Of a stretch of DNA of 64,000 bases, positions 45,407 through 53,755 are shown one piece after another. The notes below the pieces were generated by a model. That model worked only from the letters and a program-made list of their open reading frames with translations. It ran no database searches and had not been told where the DNA came from. The translations under genes were made by a program, and so were the position numbers. Source of the stretch: Candidatus Poribacteria bacterium (GTDB lineage Bacteria > Poribacteria > WGA-4E > WGA-3G). Position 1 is the stretch's first letter. Each line of letters starts with the position of its first letter. The stretch covers positions 4,120,682 through 4,184,681 of the forward strand of contig OY282374.1 in NCBI GenBank assembly GCA_958295815.1, read 5' to 3'.

Positions 45407-46201
45407 CTACTGAAGTCGGACCTCTGATAATGGGATTCCGCTGTTAAACATTTGCTCCGGTGGGAGCGGTTCTTCTACTTCTGCCAATCCACATAGCCAC
45501 CGCCACGTGAGTTCACCTCTACGCCGATCGCGATAGGATTCCACCTCCGTGACATACGGATGTCTACCAGCATGTTGATAGGGCGGAATCTCATCGGAAT
45601 CCCGCACCCAATCCCGCTTAGGCGTCGCTGTTCGGAAGTAGGAAAACTTAATCATCCCGCGCCTATCGGCATTGAGCTTCGGACCCGCCTTATGCCAGAT
45701 ACCGTAGCGAGTCATTGCGACAGTGCCCGCGGGAACCGTGAGGGAGAGTTGTCCGAGGATGTCGCCGTAATGCGCGATCGCCTCCCGATCCACGAGCCGA
45801 TGATGTGAACCCGGCAATATCATCGTCGGTCCATCCTCAATTTTTACTGCTTTCGGGTAATAGTAGCACTGGAGATGCGTGATGCCGTACCCGTATTCCG
45901 TGAGCCCATCAGAGTGCCATGTCTGCCCACGGTGTGCAGCTTCAAACAGGTGATGGTGCGCACTCGTTGGCACAAGGAAATCTTCACCTAACAGCGAACG
46001 CACTACACCAGCAACTTCTGGATGTAGCAACACGTTTCGGCGAAATTCATCTGCCAGAACGAAATCGGTGAGACGTCCACCGGGCATAGATTCACATTCC
46101 CGATTGAAGTCCTCGTCAACGACACTTTCCAACGTAATATAGCCGTTATGGATAAATTCCATGACTTGGTGGTCATTTAGCGTCGGTTCAACATTAATCA
46201 T
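45407..46201 (-). CDS. Phytanoyl-CoA dioxygenase (PhyH) family protein
   Basis: A 264-residue Fe(II)/2-oxoglutarate oxygenase. The HxD pair is H96-x-D98 (TWHSDG), the distal His is H170 (IWHKAGP) and R181 probably binds 2-oxoglutarate. These enzymes hydroxylate diverse substrates, and PhyH-like paralogues are very numerous in Poribacteria-like genomes, so the substrate is open. It follows a small unknown gene by 12 bp on the same strand. Confidence 0.88.
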   Translation of the reverse strand: MINVEPTLNDHQVMEFIHNGYITLESVVDEDFNRECESMPGGRLTDFVLADEFRRNVLLHPEVAGVVRSLLGEDFLVPTSAHHHLFEAAHRGQTWHSDGLTEYGYGITHLQCYYYPKAVKIEDGPTMILPGSHHRLVDREAIAHYGDILGQLSLTVPAGTVAMTRYGIWHKAGPKLNADRRGMIKFSYFRTATPKRDWVRDSDEIPPYQHAGRHPYVTEVESYRDRRRGELTWRWLCGLAEVEEPLPPEQMFNSGIPLSEVRLQ

Positions 46202-46213
46202 TGTGTCTTTCCT

Positions 46214-46573
46214 TTATACGAGTTTCTCTAAAATAAACTCATAACCGAGATAGGCGTTGTCAACGTCCGTAAAGTTATAGAGTTCAGGACGCGGAAATTG
46301 GACGATCCGCCACCCATCGCTAACGGCGTCAAGCACTGAGGCATAAGGCGCATCTTGCGATGGTAATATGGGTTCATCTGGAACAGTTGCGTCGTACAAT
46401 GCCCACCCACCAAGTGGGGAACGCAGATTTGTTGATTTGGAATAGAGGTAGAGGAGCAGCTGCTTTTGAGAATTCAAAGCGATTGTTACACCGCGTAGGT
46501 CAACTTCAGTCAACTCGCCTGTGTTGAGTTTTTTGATACAATTATCAAGCCATTCTTCTATTACTGGTTTCAC
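46214..46573 (-). CDS. Hypothetical protein upstream of PhyH
   Basis: A 119-residue soluble protein with no family I recognise. It has VDLRGVTIALNSQKQLLLYLY and GWALYDATVPDEPILP, then a GWRIVQFPRPELYNFTDVDN part with aromatic and acidic residues. ATG at 46573 has AAGGGGG upstream. It overlaps nothing and is 12 bp from the dioxygenase gene, so it is probably co-transcribed. A TIM/NTF2-like fold is possible but unsupported. Confidence 0.65.
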   Translation of the reverse strand: MKPVIEEWLDNCIKKLNTGELTEVDLRGVTIALNSQKQLLLYLYSKSTNLRSPLGGWALYDATVPDEPILPSQDAPYASVLDAVSDGWRIVQFPRPELYNFTDVDNAYLGYEFILEKLV

Positions 46574-46676
46574 ACGAGTTCCCCCTTCATTACGATTGTT
46601 ATGATTGTAGCAGAAAAATAAAAAATATGATATAATAGTTGATAGTTTGTAGAATCACAAGGAAAGGGTATTTATC

Positions 46677-47516
46677 ATGAGATTGGAAGGAAAAGTTGCG
46701 ATTGTCGCGGGTGCTGCCTGGGGTGGTATCGGCGCGGCGACTGCTTATAGGTTTGCTTGTGAAGGTGCAAAAGTGGTTGTCAACACGCGTCGTCGAGAAG
46801 AAAAACTTGCTGAAACCATAAATCGCATCCAAGATGCTGGTGGCGAAGCAGTCGGAATTATGGGTGATGTCGCCGATGAAACGACTTGGCAGAAACTTGT
46901 TGGAACCGCTTTGTCTAACTACGGCAAGATAACAACACTTGTTCATAATGCAGCACACTCTTACACTAAAAAAGCCATTGAATTTACGCGCGAAGAATGG
47001 AACGAAAGCCTGGGTGTAACACTTGGCGGTCCGTGGCTTGGTGCGAAGTATTGTATTCCCGAAATGATTCGTAATGGTGGCGGCACCTTAGTGTTCATCT
47101 CTACGGTTAACGCGACGATTACCAATCCAGGGTTCGGACTTTACGGTGCCGGAAAAGGCGGTTTGAACGCCCTGACCCGGAGCATCGCACTCGACTATGG
47201 CATGGAAGGCATCCGTGCCAATGCTATTGCCCCCGGACAGATTGTTGGAGAACGAGGCAGAGCCTCTCTCGCCGAAGATGAACTGGAGGAACAAGCCTCT
47301 CGTGACTGCTATCCAATCGGACGCTACGGGAAACCTGAAGATATTGCCAACGCTGCGCTCTTCTTAGCTTCCGATGAGGCAGACTTTGTTACCGGTATCG
47401 TGTTGACTGCTGATGGTGGCTTGACACTTCAATCACCAGAGGCACTCGTGCGCCCATCTTTCCGCCTCCGCTGGAGAGATGACATTCTCGTTCCTCAGCC
47501 AAAAAAGGATTCCTAA
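46677..47516 (+). CDS. Short-chain dehydrogenase/reductase (SDR)
   Basis: A 279-residue classical SDR. The cofactor loop is AGAAWGGIG (11-19), an unusual glycine pattern; NAA is at 91-93, S142 is in the ISTV strand, and Y156-x3-K160 is the catalytic pair (YGAGKGG). C-terminal features match FabG/glucose-dehydrogenase-type SDRs, plus about 25 extra residues (RPSFRLRWRDDI). -10 TATAAT at 46631 lacks a good -35. The substrate is unknown; the neighbours suggest sugar or alcohol oxidation. Confidence 0.9.
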   Translation: MRLEGKVAIVAGAAWGGIGAATAYRFACEGAKVVVNTRRREEKLAETINRIQDAGGEAVGIMGDVADETTWQKLVGTALSNYGKITTLVHNAAHSYTKKAIEFTREEWNESLGVTLGGPWLGAKYCIPEMIRNGGGTLVFISTVNATITNPGFGLYGAGKGGLNALTRSIALDYGMEGIRANAIAPGQIVGERGRASLAEDELEEQASRDCYPIGRYGKPEDIANAALFLASDEADFVTGIVLTADGGLTLQSPEALVRPSFRLRWRDDILVPQPKKDS

Positions 47517-47530
47517 GCAAACATCAGAAA

Positions 47531-47580
47531 AAACGAAATTACAAACCCCACCTTCTAAAAAAGGCCTTTCGTTTGTTTTG
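47531..47580 (+). terminator. Terminator-like hairpin after the SDR gene
   Basis: AAACGAAA (47531-47538) pairs with TTTCGTTT (47567-47574), with CCTT/AAGG inside, followed by GTTTTG. The SRAP gene starts 12 bp later, so it may also influence that gene. Confidence 0.4.
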
Positions 47581-47591
47581 AGGAGAAAAAA

Positions 47592-48299
47592 ATGTGTGGA
47601 CGATTCACCTTCGCAAGTGACACCGAAACGTTGCAACAGGCTTTCTTCGACTTTGAAGTGCCGATGAACTTGTCTCCACGCTACAACATCTCACCGACCC
47701 AAGATGTTGCTGTCATCGCGAATACGGAAACATCTCCAGAGGGTGGACAAGTAGAATTTTTTCACTGGGGACTCATCCCGTCTTGGGCAAAAGATCCAAG
47801 CATCGGAAACAGGATGATTAATGCGCGTTCGGAAACGCTCGCGGAAAAACCCTCTTTTCGGAGTGCCTACAAACGCAGACGATGTCTTATTTTGTCAGAC
47901 GGCTACTACGAATGGCAAAAAATTCCCGGAGAGCGGCTTAAACAACCTGTCTACATCCGGCTTAAATCCGAGAAGCCCTTCGCACTTGCCGGATTATGGG
48001 AGATATGGCAGCCAAAGGATATGGAGGAACCAATTCGCTCCTGTACCATCATCACGTGTCCACCTAACATCTTGTTAGAGGAAATCCACCACAGGATGCC
48101 TGTGATTCTGCCGCAAGACGCCTACGCTGAGTGGCTTTCACCAGATGAACGATCAGCAGATACGCTCCAATCGCTCCTTATCCCCTATCCTGATGAAGAG
48201 ATGGAGGCATACCCAGTGTCAAGGTTTGTCAATCGTCCTATGAATGACTCTCCAGAATGTATCGTCCCACTTGAGGATAATGACCCGCGTCTATTTTAG
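47592..48299 (+). CDS. SRAP/HMCES family peptidase (YedK-like)
   Basis: A 235-residue SOS-response-associated peptidase that covalently shields abasic sites in single-stranded DNA. Cys2 (MCGRF) is the catalytic residue and must be exposed by Met removal. Other markers are PRYNISPTQ, WGLIPSWAKD, NARSET, GYYEWQ (Glu) and HHRMPVIL (His). Length and motif order are normal. GAGGAG precedes the ATG at 47592. No DNA-repair gene is next to it. Confidence 0.95.
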   Translation: MCGRFTFASDTETLQQAFFDFEVPMNLSPRYNISPTQDVAVIANTETSPEGGQVEFFHWGLIPSWAKDPSIGNRMINARSETLAEKPSFRSAYKRRRCLILSDGYYEWQKIPGERLKQPVYIRLKSEKPFALAGLWEIWQPKDMEEPIRSCTIITCPPNILLEEIHHRMPVILPQDAYAEWLSPDERSADTLQSLLIPYPDEEMEAYPVSRFVNRPMNDSPECIVPLEDNDPRLF

Positions 48300-48361
48300 A
48301 CTTAGCTGATGCGTTGTACCCCAGCGATTTGGGAGAACGCCATAAAAATAGGAAAGATATT

Positions 48362-49348
48362 ATGTCAAAACCGAGCAAAGATCAGATGCTCTATATGTAT
48401 CGCAAGATGGTAGAGATTCGCCAATTTGAAGAAGCCGCTGGCACGCTTTATCAGAGCGGTCAACTCCCCGGTTTCCTCCACCTCTATATTGGTGAAGAAG
48501 CCACGGCAGTCGGCGTGTGCGCACACCTACAAGATGACGATTACATCACAAGTACACATCGCGGGCACGGTCACCTCATTGCTAAGGGCGGTAAACGCGA
48601 CCGGATGATGGCAGAACTGTTCGCTCGCACGACCGGCTACTGTAAAGGCAAAGGCGGTTCAATGCACATCGCCGATAAAGAGACCGGTATTCTGGGTGCT
48701 AACGGCGTCGTTGGTGCCGGTATTCCGCTTGCAGCGGGTGCCGCACTTTCAGCGAAACTCCGCGGTACGAGACAGGTTGCGGTCTCTTTCTTTGGTGATG
48801 GCGCGACGAACCAAGGTGTTTTCCATGAAACGCTTAACCTTGCCGCTGTATGGGACTTACCTGTTATTTTTATCTGTGAAAACAATAGATTTGGCATGGG
48901 AACACCGCAACGGGAACATCAGCGCGTAGTGGACATTGCCGCTGTCCGCGCCCCCGCCTATGATATGCCCGGTGCCACTGTTGATGGCAATAATGTGCTT
49001 AAGGTTTATGCTGCGGCAGACGAAGCCGTCACACGTGCACGCGATGGCGGCGGACCGACGCTCCTTAACTGCGATACCTATAGATTCCGTGGGCATCATA
49101 TCGGGGACCCAGGGACCTCCTATCGCGACCGCGAAGAGGTGCAAGAGCAGGAACGGCTACGCGACCCCATTCGGAGACTCGCCGAAGTCCTGACCGAAAA
49201 AGAGGGTGTGAGCCAAGATGAGCTCTCGGCACTTGAAGAAGAACTCGCAAAAGAACTCGAAGAGGCACTTGAGTTTGCCAAGAACAGTCCTGAACCGCTT
49301 CCCGAAGATGCTCTGAACGATCTCTATGCTGGTTCAATTCAACCATGA
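48362..49348 (+). CDS. Thiamine-pyrophosphate-dependent dehydrogenase E1, alpha subunit
   Basis: A 328-residue E1-alpha subunit (pyruvate or acetoin dehydrogenase type). The TPP-binding signature runs from GDGATNQG to CENN (VSFFGDGATNQGVF ... ICENNRFGMG). HGHLIAKGG and GGSMHIAD are family hallmarks. It lacks a mitochondrial-type leader and ends in an acidic helix. ATG at 48362 follows GGAAAG; the frame extends 16 codons upstream without a site. The beta subunit, E2 and E3 genes are not next to it, so the partner must lie elsewhere. Confidence 0.9.
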   Translation: MSKPSKDQMLYMYRKMVEIRQFEEAAGTLYQSGQLPGFLHLYIGEEATAVGVCAHLQDDDYITSTHRGHGHLIAKGGKRDRMMAELFARTTGYCKGKGGSMHIADKETGILGANGVVGAGIPLAAGAALSAKLRGTRQVAVSFFGDGATNQGVFHETLNLAAVWDLPVIFICENNRFGMGTPQREHQRVVDIAAVRAPAYDMPGATVDGNNVLKVYAAADEAVTRARDGGGPTLLNCDTYRFRGHHIGDPGTSYRDREEVQEQERLRDPIRRLAEVLTEKEGVSQDELSALEEELAKELEEALEFAKNSPEPLPEDALNDLYAGSIQP

Positions 49349-49381
49349 CGATAGCAACATAATTACGGGTTTACATCTGCT

Positions 49382-49415
49382 GGCGAGGTTTATAACCTCG
49401 CCGGTTTCAAAACCG
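49382..49415. repeat. Tandem hairpins of the GCGAGGTT family
   Basis: GGCGAGGTT-TAT-AACCTCGCC (49382-49402) is a perfect 9-bp stem, overlapped by CGGTTT/AAACCG (49402-49415). Same family as 16535-16551. Confidence 0.55.
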
Positions 49416-49439
49416 ACAGATAGTCCGAAGGTTTCAAAC

Positions 49440-50384
49440 ATGCATAGCGCAACTACGACAAAACAGATGTCACTATCAGAACTCGCGGAATGCAGAGAAA
49501 ACCTTAAACGCCAATGGGAAAACCGCCGAGCCGATAAAGAATTGTTACAACGTGCGTGGGAGACAGCATATCGCGTTGCCAGCGTCCTTTATCAAAATTT
49601 CGGTGCAGCGAAAGTCGCTGTCTTCGGTTCTCTCGCTGAACACGGGTGCTTCACAAAAGCATCAGACATCGACATTGCCGTCTGGGGACTCTCAGATGTC
49701 CAGCAACGTGATGCCCGCTATGAAATCGCTAACTTGTGCTCTGAGTTCAAGATTGACCTGATTAATTTTGAAGCATCCACTGGACTTTTCCGTCAGCGGG
49801 TACAGCGTCAAGCGATCCCACTTAAAAATACCGACCCTGGCGTAGACAAGCAGATGCCTTATGAGCATCCGTATCTACCAACTATTCCTGCTCGAAACGC
49901 CACCATTTACCAGATGAATCAAATCAAACTTATTCAACGTATCACGGATGAACGCGCTAAAATAGAGCGAGTCGTCGCAAGTATTACAGAACTATTGCAA
50001 GAAATTGAAATTGCTGTGCCTCGTCACAGAAAATTCTTTGAAGAATTAACCGCTAAAAAACTCGTTGAGGTATACAGTGGCATTGAGCGGATTTTTGAGC
50101 GGATTGCCCGTGAGGTAGATATGCACACACCCACCGGGAACCAGTGGCATAACGACCTTCTTCAACAAATGGCAGAACGACGACCAGGACGTCCTCCCGT
50201 GATTGCTGAGAAAACGCTGCTGAGATTAAAAGAACTTTTAGACTTCCGACATAAAGTCAATAACATTTATGGCGACGAACTGATTTATGAAAAAGCTGAG
50301 GAACATGCAAAGCCGATTGCGGAACTATTCACAGTAGTTTCTGAAGAACTGAACAGATTCATTGCTTTTTTAACCGAAACCTAA
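49440..50384 (+). CDS. Fused nucleotidyltransferase-HEPN-like protein (MNT-HEPN type)
   Basis: A 314-residue protein. Residues 55-115 form a minimal nucleotidyltransferase: GS (63-64, VFGSLAEHG), D76 and D78 (SDIDIAV), third Asp about D106. Residues 160-314 are helical, with FRHKVNNIYGDEL near 269-281, the HepT-like motif region. R270 is present, but Asn275 stands where the catalytic His of the R-x4-6-H motif would be. MNT and HEPN domains are usually separate antitoxin and toxin genes; here they are one chain. ATG at 49440 is chosen, with AAGG upstream. A single self-contained TA unit, or a regulated RNA-binding protein, are both possible. Confidence 0.75.
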   Translation: MHSATTTKQMSLSELAECRENLKRQWENRRADKELLQRAWETAYRVASVLYQNFGAAKVAVFGSLAEHGCFTKASDIDIAVWGLSDVQQRDARYEIANLCSEFKIDLINFEASTGLFRQRVQRQAIPLKNTDPGVDKQMPYEHPYLPTIPARNATIYQMNQIKLIQRITDERAKIERVVASITELLQEIEIAVPRHRKFFEELTAKKLVEVYSGIERIFERIAREVDMHTPTGNQWHNDLLQQMAERRPGRPPVIAEKTLLRLKELLDFRHKVNNIYGDELIYEKAEEHAKPIAELFTVVSEELNRFIAFLTET

Positions 50385-50391
50385 GGCACTC

Positions 50392-52323
50392 ATGAGAGAA
50401 GATGAACGCCCAAGATCGCACGGGGTCACATGGAAGTCTGTCGCCATTACGCTCGTGCTGATCCCGTTTAATTTCTACTGGATCATCGCGGGCGAAGTCG
50501 GACTCGTCGGTTATGCGTTGAATACGTATGCGGTCCCCTTTTACAACGTCGTCTTCGTCGTATTCGCTTTTACCCTCCTCAATCTTACGCTTCGCCGCCG
50601 CTTATTCACCGATGCGGAACTCCTCACAATATACATTTTACTCAGTACAGCATGCGCTTTTCCCTCCATCACGCTGATGACGATCCTCGTCACGACTGTC
50701 GGACACGCTTTCTGGTTCGCAACCCCCGAAAATGAGTGGAAGCAGCTTTTTTGGGACTATCTTCCAAAATGGCTTCTCGTTGATGACCCAAAAGTGTTGG
50801 CGGGTTACTATGTAGGCGAATCCAACCTCTCCACACTGGATATTCTCAGTGCGTGGATAGTACCAACACTATCTTGGGCAGGCTTCATGACGGTTTTGGT
50901 CCTCGTGATGTTGTGTATCAACGTTGTCCTGCGAAAACAGTGGGTAGAACGCGAACGCCTCGCCTATCCAATCACACAGATCGCGTTCCACGTCACCCAT
51001 AACACGAAATCGCTATTTTCACACCGTATTACATGGCTCGGATTCGGGATTGCAGCCTCTATTGCGATCCTCAACGGCTTTAGTTTTCTGTTTCCGACCC
51101 TTCCGACTTTACCAATCAAGCGGATCGGCGGTTGGCGCGGCTTTGGGCACCTGTTCACAGAAAAGCCGTGGAATGCCATCGGCGGCATTAGTATGTCCTA
51201 CTATCCATTCGTCATCGGACTGGGACTTTTGATGCCGTTAGACCTTTCCTTCTCCAGTTGGTTCTTCTTTTTCTTCTACAAGGCACAATTAGTCCTGACA
51301 AGTGCCGTTGGACTCTCCAGTCTACCCGGATTCCCATATATTGATCGGCAGTGCTTCGGTGCCGCCATTGGGATTTTCATTTCTGTATTAGTGCTGAATC
51401 TACGCCATCTTCGCGGCGTTTTCCGCATAGCGCGACACCGTACGGGTGAAGATGACGACGAACCGATTCCATACAGATTCGCGCTGTGGGGTATTGTTGT
51501 AGGACTCGCAATTCTTTTTATTTTCTCCAAACGCATCGGCATGTCGCTCTGGTTAATCCCACTGTTTTTTGCAATCTATTTTATCATAGTTCTCGTGCTG
51601 ACACGGATGCGCGCCGAACAGGGGTTCCCTGTGCATGCAATGGAAAACATGCCGAACCATCATATCCTCGTTGACGGTTTCGGCACACGGATGTTAGGCA
51701 CAAACAATCTCGTTGCTCTAACGCTCTACCGTTGGTTCAATCGGAGTTACACAAGCAACCCGATGCCGCACCAGTTAGAGGGTTTCAAACTCTCAGAGCG
51801 TTCCAGTATTGCACCAAGACGCTTGTTCTTCGCGCTGTTAGGCGTTTCAGCGTTTGCCGCCGTGACGGTATTCGGCGTTATTCTCTATATCTTCTATACA
51901 TACGGTGCGTTGAACATGGGCGGTGGCAGCGGTTGGGCAACCGGTTTCGGAGGACGCGTCTTCAACGGACTTCAAGGTTGGCTCTATTACCCCACAGAAC
52001 CGAATTTCTACGCCACCGGCGGCATTGTGTTTGGCTTACTCTTTTCAACCCTCTTGATGTTTATGCGGGCGCGTTTCTTCTGGTGGCCCTTTCACCCGAT
52101 TGGATTTGTCGTTTCAAGCGATTGGGGCATGCGGTATCTGTGGAGTTGTATGTTGGTGAGTTCGATTATCAAGTGGAGTGTCTTGAAAATTGGAGGACCG
52201 CGAGCATCACAGCAGCTGGTGATGTTCGCGATTGGGTTGATGCTGGGCGATTTTACGGTAGGTGGTATCTGGAGCCTTGTCAGTGTAGTGACACAACAAC
52301 CGATGTATAATTTCTGGCCTTAA
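50392..52323 (+). CDS. DUF6785-like polytopic membrane protein
   Basis: A 643-residue integral membrane protein with about twelve to fourteen helices. It resembles the DUF6785/DUF6784 proteins that are numerous in Poribacteria and Planctomycetota: repeated long hydrophobic helices, RMRAEQGFPVHAMEN, an NPMPHQLEGFKLSE loop, and GGGSGWATGFGG near the end. Distant similarity to oligopeptide (OPT) transporters has been suggested for the family, and transport is likely, but the substrate is unknown. It starts 7 bp after the MNT-HEPN-like gene, and may be co-transcribed with it. Confidence 0.7.
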   Translation: MREDERPRSHGVTWKSVAITLVLIPFNFYWIIAGEVGLVGYALNTYAVPFYNVVFVVFAFTLLNLTLRRRLFTDAELLTIYILLSTACAFPSITLMTILVTTVGHAFWFATPENEWKQLFWDYLPKWLLVDDPKVLAGYYVGESNLSTLDILSAWIVPTLSWAGFMTVLVLVMLCINVVLRKQWVERERLAYPITQIAFHVTHNTKSLFSHRITWLGFGIAASIAILNGFSFLFPTLPTLPIKRIGGWRGFGHLFTEKPWNAIGGISMSYYPFVIGLGLLMPLDLSFSSWFFFFFYKAQLVLTSAVGLSSLPGFPYIDRQCFGAAIGIFISVLVLNLRHLRGVFRIARHRTGEDDDEPIPYRFALWGIVVGLAILFIFSKRIGMSLWLIPLFFAIYFIIVLVLTRMRAEQGFPVHAMENMPNHHILVDGFGTRMLGTNNLVALTLYRWFNRSYTSNPMPHQLEGFKLSERSSIAPRRLFFALLGVSAFAAVTVFGVILYIFYTYGALNMGGGSGWATGFGGRVFNGLQGWLYYPTEPNFYATGGIVFGLLFSTLLMFMRARFFWWPFHPIGFVVSSDWGMRYLWSCMLVSSIIKWSVLKIGGPRASQQLVMFAIGLMLGDFTVGGIWSLVSVVTQQPMYNFWP

Positions 52324-52370
52324 GGTCAAAATGGTGCCTTTATATATGCCTCTGATTTAGGGATTTTAAT

Positions 52371-52399
52371 TTGAGAAATCGCTAGAAATGTGCTACAAT
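52371..52399 (+). promoter_or_regulatory. Promoter of the small-gene cassette
   Basis: TTGAGA (52371-52376), 17 bp, TACAAT (52394-52399). The first gene starts 29 bp later. Confidence 0.55.
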
Positions 52400-52427
52400 T
52401 CAATATCAATTGGGAAGATATACTGGA

Positions 52428-52664
52428 ATGGATTTTGAAATTATTGGAGAAATCACGCAAATTGAAACAATTAGTAGCGGCAGTGGTATCCGAAACCGCG
52501 CTCGGTTACAACGTCAGTATGGTCAAGGTAGATGGCGTAAACTAAAGGGAGTAGCATACGTCCAACTGATTGACGGTTCAGTTCGTCTTGCTGAAGTTCA
52601 TTGGTATCAAGCTGACAACATCGGCAAGAGAGAATTTAAGATTAAACTCCCATTTCTTAACTAA
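52428..52664 (+). CDS. Small hypothetical protein, cyanobacterial-type
   Basis: A 78-residue protein. It begins MDFEIIGEI and has GQGRWRKLKGVAYVQLIDGSVR and AEVHWYQADNIGKREFKIK, a pattern I associate with small conserved cyanobacterial proteins of unknown function. An in-frame TTG at 52410 could extend it, but ATG at 52428 with GGAAG upstream is preferred. The next gene starts 2 bp after its stop, so they are coupled. Confidence 0.65.
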   Translation: MDFEIIGEITQIETISSGSGIRNRARLQRQYGQGRWRKLKGVAYVQLIDGSVRLAEVHWYQADNIGKREFKIKLPFLN

Positions 52665-52666
52665 AA

Positions 52667-52909
52667 ATGGACAAAAAAGAAAATCAATTTCCGCAATTTG
52701 GTCTGTGCCTTAATAACGAAGGATATGATGCCTCTCTTGAAGTAGGGAAAGTTTATCGTGTGATTCAGGATAACGAAGCAGCATCTCACGGTTATATCCG
52801 TGTCATAGACGAAAGCGGTGAGGATTACGCCTATGCAGCCAGCCGTTTCCATTTAATTCAGCTGCCTACCGCTGTTGAAAAGGTATTGTTGTCGGCAGCA
52901 CAAACATAG
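52667..52909 (+). CDS. Small hypothetical protein, cyanobacterial-type
   Basis: An 80-residue protein with FGLCLNNEGYDASLEVGKVYRVI and HGYIRVIDESGEDYAYAASRF, resembling a small family seen in cyanobacteria. The arrangement, two bases after the previous stop, suggests a two-gene unit. It could be a toxin-antitoxin-like pair, but no known toxin fold is evident in either. Confidence 0.6.
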   Translation: MDKKENQFPQFGLCLNNEGYDASLEVGKVYRVIQDNEAASHGYIRVIDESGEDYAYAASRFHLIQLPTAVEKVLLSAAQT

Positions 52910-53023
52910 GCACCACATTTGCTGAAAGCCATAGCAGTACAAAATCAGTATAAAAAAGAAAATTGATAAATGACTGGACAGATCCAACTTTAAAATACAC
53001 TCTGAAACTTTCGGAGAATCACG

Positions 53024-53326
53024 ATGCCACATTCAGATTACACAGCCGGAACCATCGCTGCTCGCGGCAAAGCAATATATCATCACCTCCAAGACACCGT
53101 AGAACCACACCACAACGGAAAATTCTTGGTAATTGACATTGAAACAGAAAATTATGAAATTGATGCTCAGGGGACAGTAGCCCTGAACCGCCTTCTTTCA
53201 AAGCATCCTGACGCTGTGATTTATCTGCTACGGATAGGACATCGGACTGCTTATCGAATCGGTTTTAGAGGCACATATGGTACTCAGGCAAACAAAGCTA
53301 AAACGAATACTAAACCGCTGAAATGA
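53024..53326 (+). CDS. Small hypothetical protein paired with an aspartic protease
   Basis: A 100-residue protein: IAARGKAIYHHLQDTVEPHHNGKFLVIDIETENYEID, then LNRLLSKHPDAVIYLLRIGHRTAYRIGF. The HNGKFLVIDIET phrase recurs in small cyanobacterial proteins encoded directly before a clan AA aspartic protease. The last four bases overlap the protease start (ATGA). GGAG precedes the ATG. Role unknown; perhaps a partner or target of the protease. Confidence 0.65.
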   Translation: MPHSDYTAGTIAARGKAIYHHLQDTVEPHHNGKFLVIDIETENYEIDAQGTVALNRLLSKHPDAVIYLLRIGHRTAYRIGFRGTYGTQANKAKTNTKPLK

Positions 53327-53691
53327 TAATAGGAAAAATTGTTGACAATCAAGTAGCAATCATTGACTTAGAATTTGCTGGTATAAATCATAACCAGAAA
53401 GTTGAAGCAATCATTGATACCGGTTTCACCGGAGAACTAACGCTACCGGGCGATTTAATTGACAGTCTCGGATTTCCACAAATTGGTGAACTCCCAATAA
53501 CCCTCGGTGATGGAAATGAAGCAGATGTGGGTTTATATCTCGGAATGGTGTTATGGCAAGGTGAAGAACGTATCGTCCAAGTGCTACGCACAGATGGCAA
53601 ATCGCTGATCGGTATGTCTCTCCTCTATGGAAATCGTCTGACATTAGATGTCGTAACAGATGGTGAGGTAACAATTCAGACTTTGTCTTAG
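53323..53691 (+). CDS. Clan AA aspartic protease (retropepsin-like)
   Basis: A 122-residue protein with the retropepsin-type active-site motif DTGFTGELTLP. Only one such motif exists, so the enzyme would be a dimer. SLIGMSLLYGNRLTLDV is the usual second conserved segment. It shares a 4-bp start/stop overlap with the upstream gene. Its target is unknown; the pair is often suspected of TA-like behaviour, without proof. Confidence 0.8.
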   Translation: MIIGKIVDNQVAIIDLEFAGINHNQKVEAIIDTGFTGELTLPGDLIDSLGFPQIGELPITLGDGNEADVGLYLGMVLWQGEERIVQVLRTDGKSLIGMSLLYGNRLTLDVVTDGEVTIQTLS

Positions 53692-53755
53692 GAGAATCAC
53701 TGCACCATATTGGGATCCAAGATACCCCTTAACTCGACCTTCTTAATTTAGAAAA

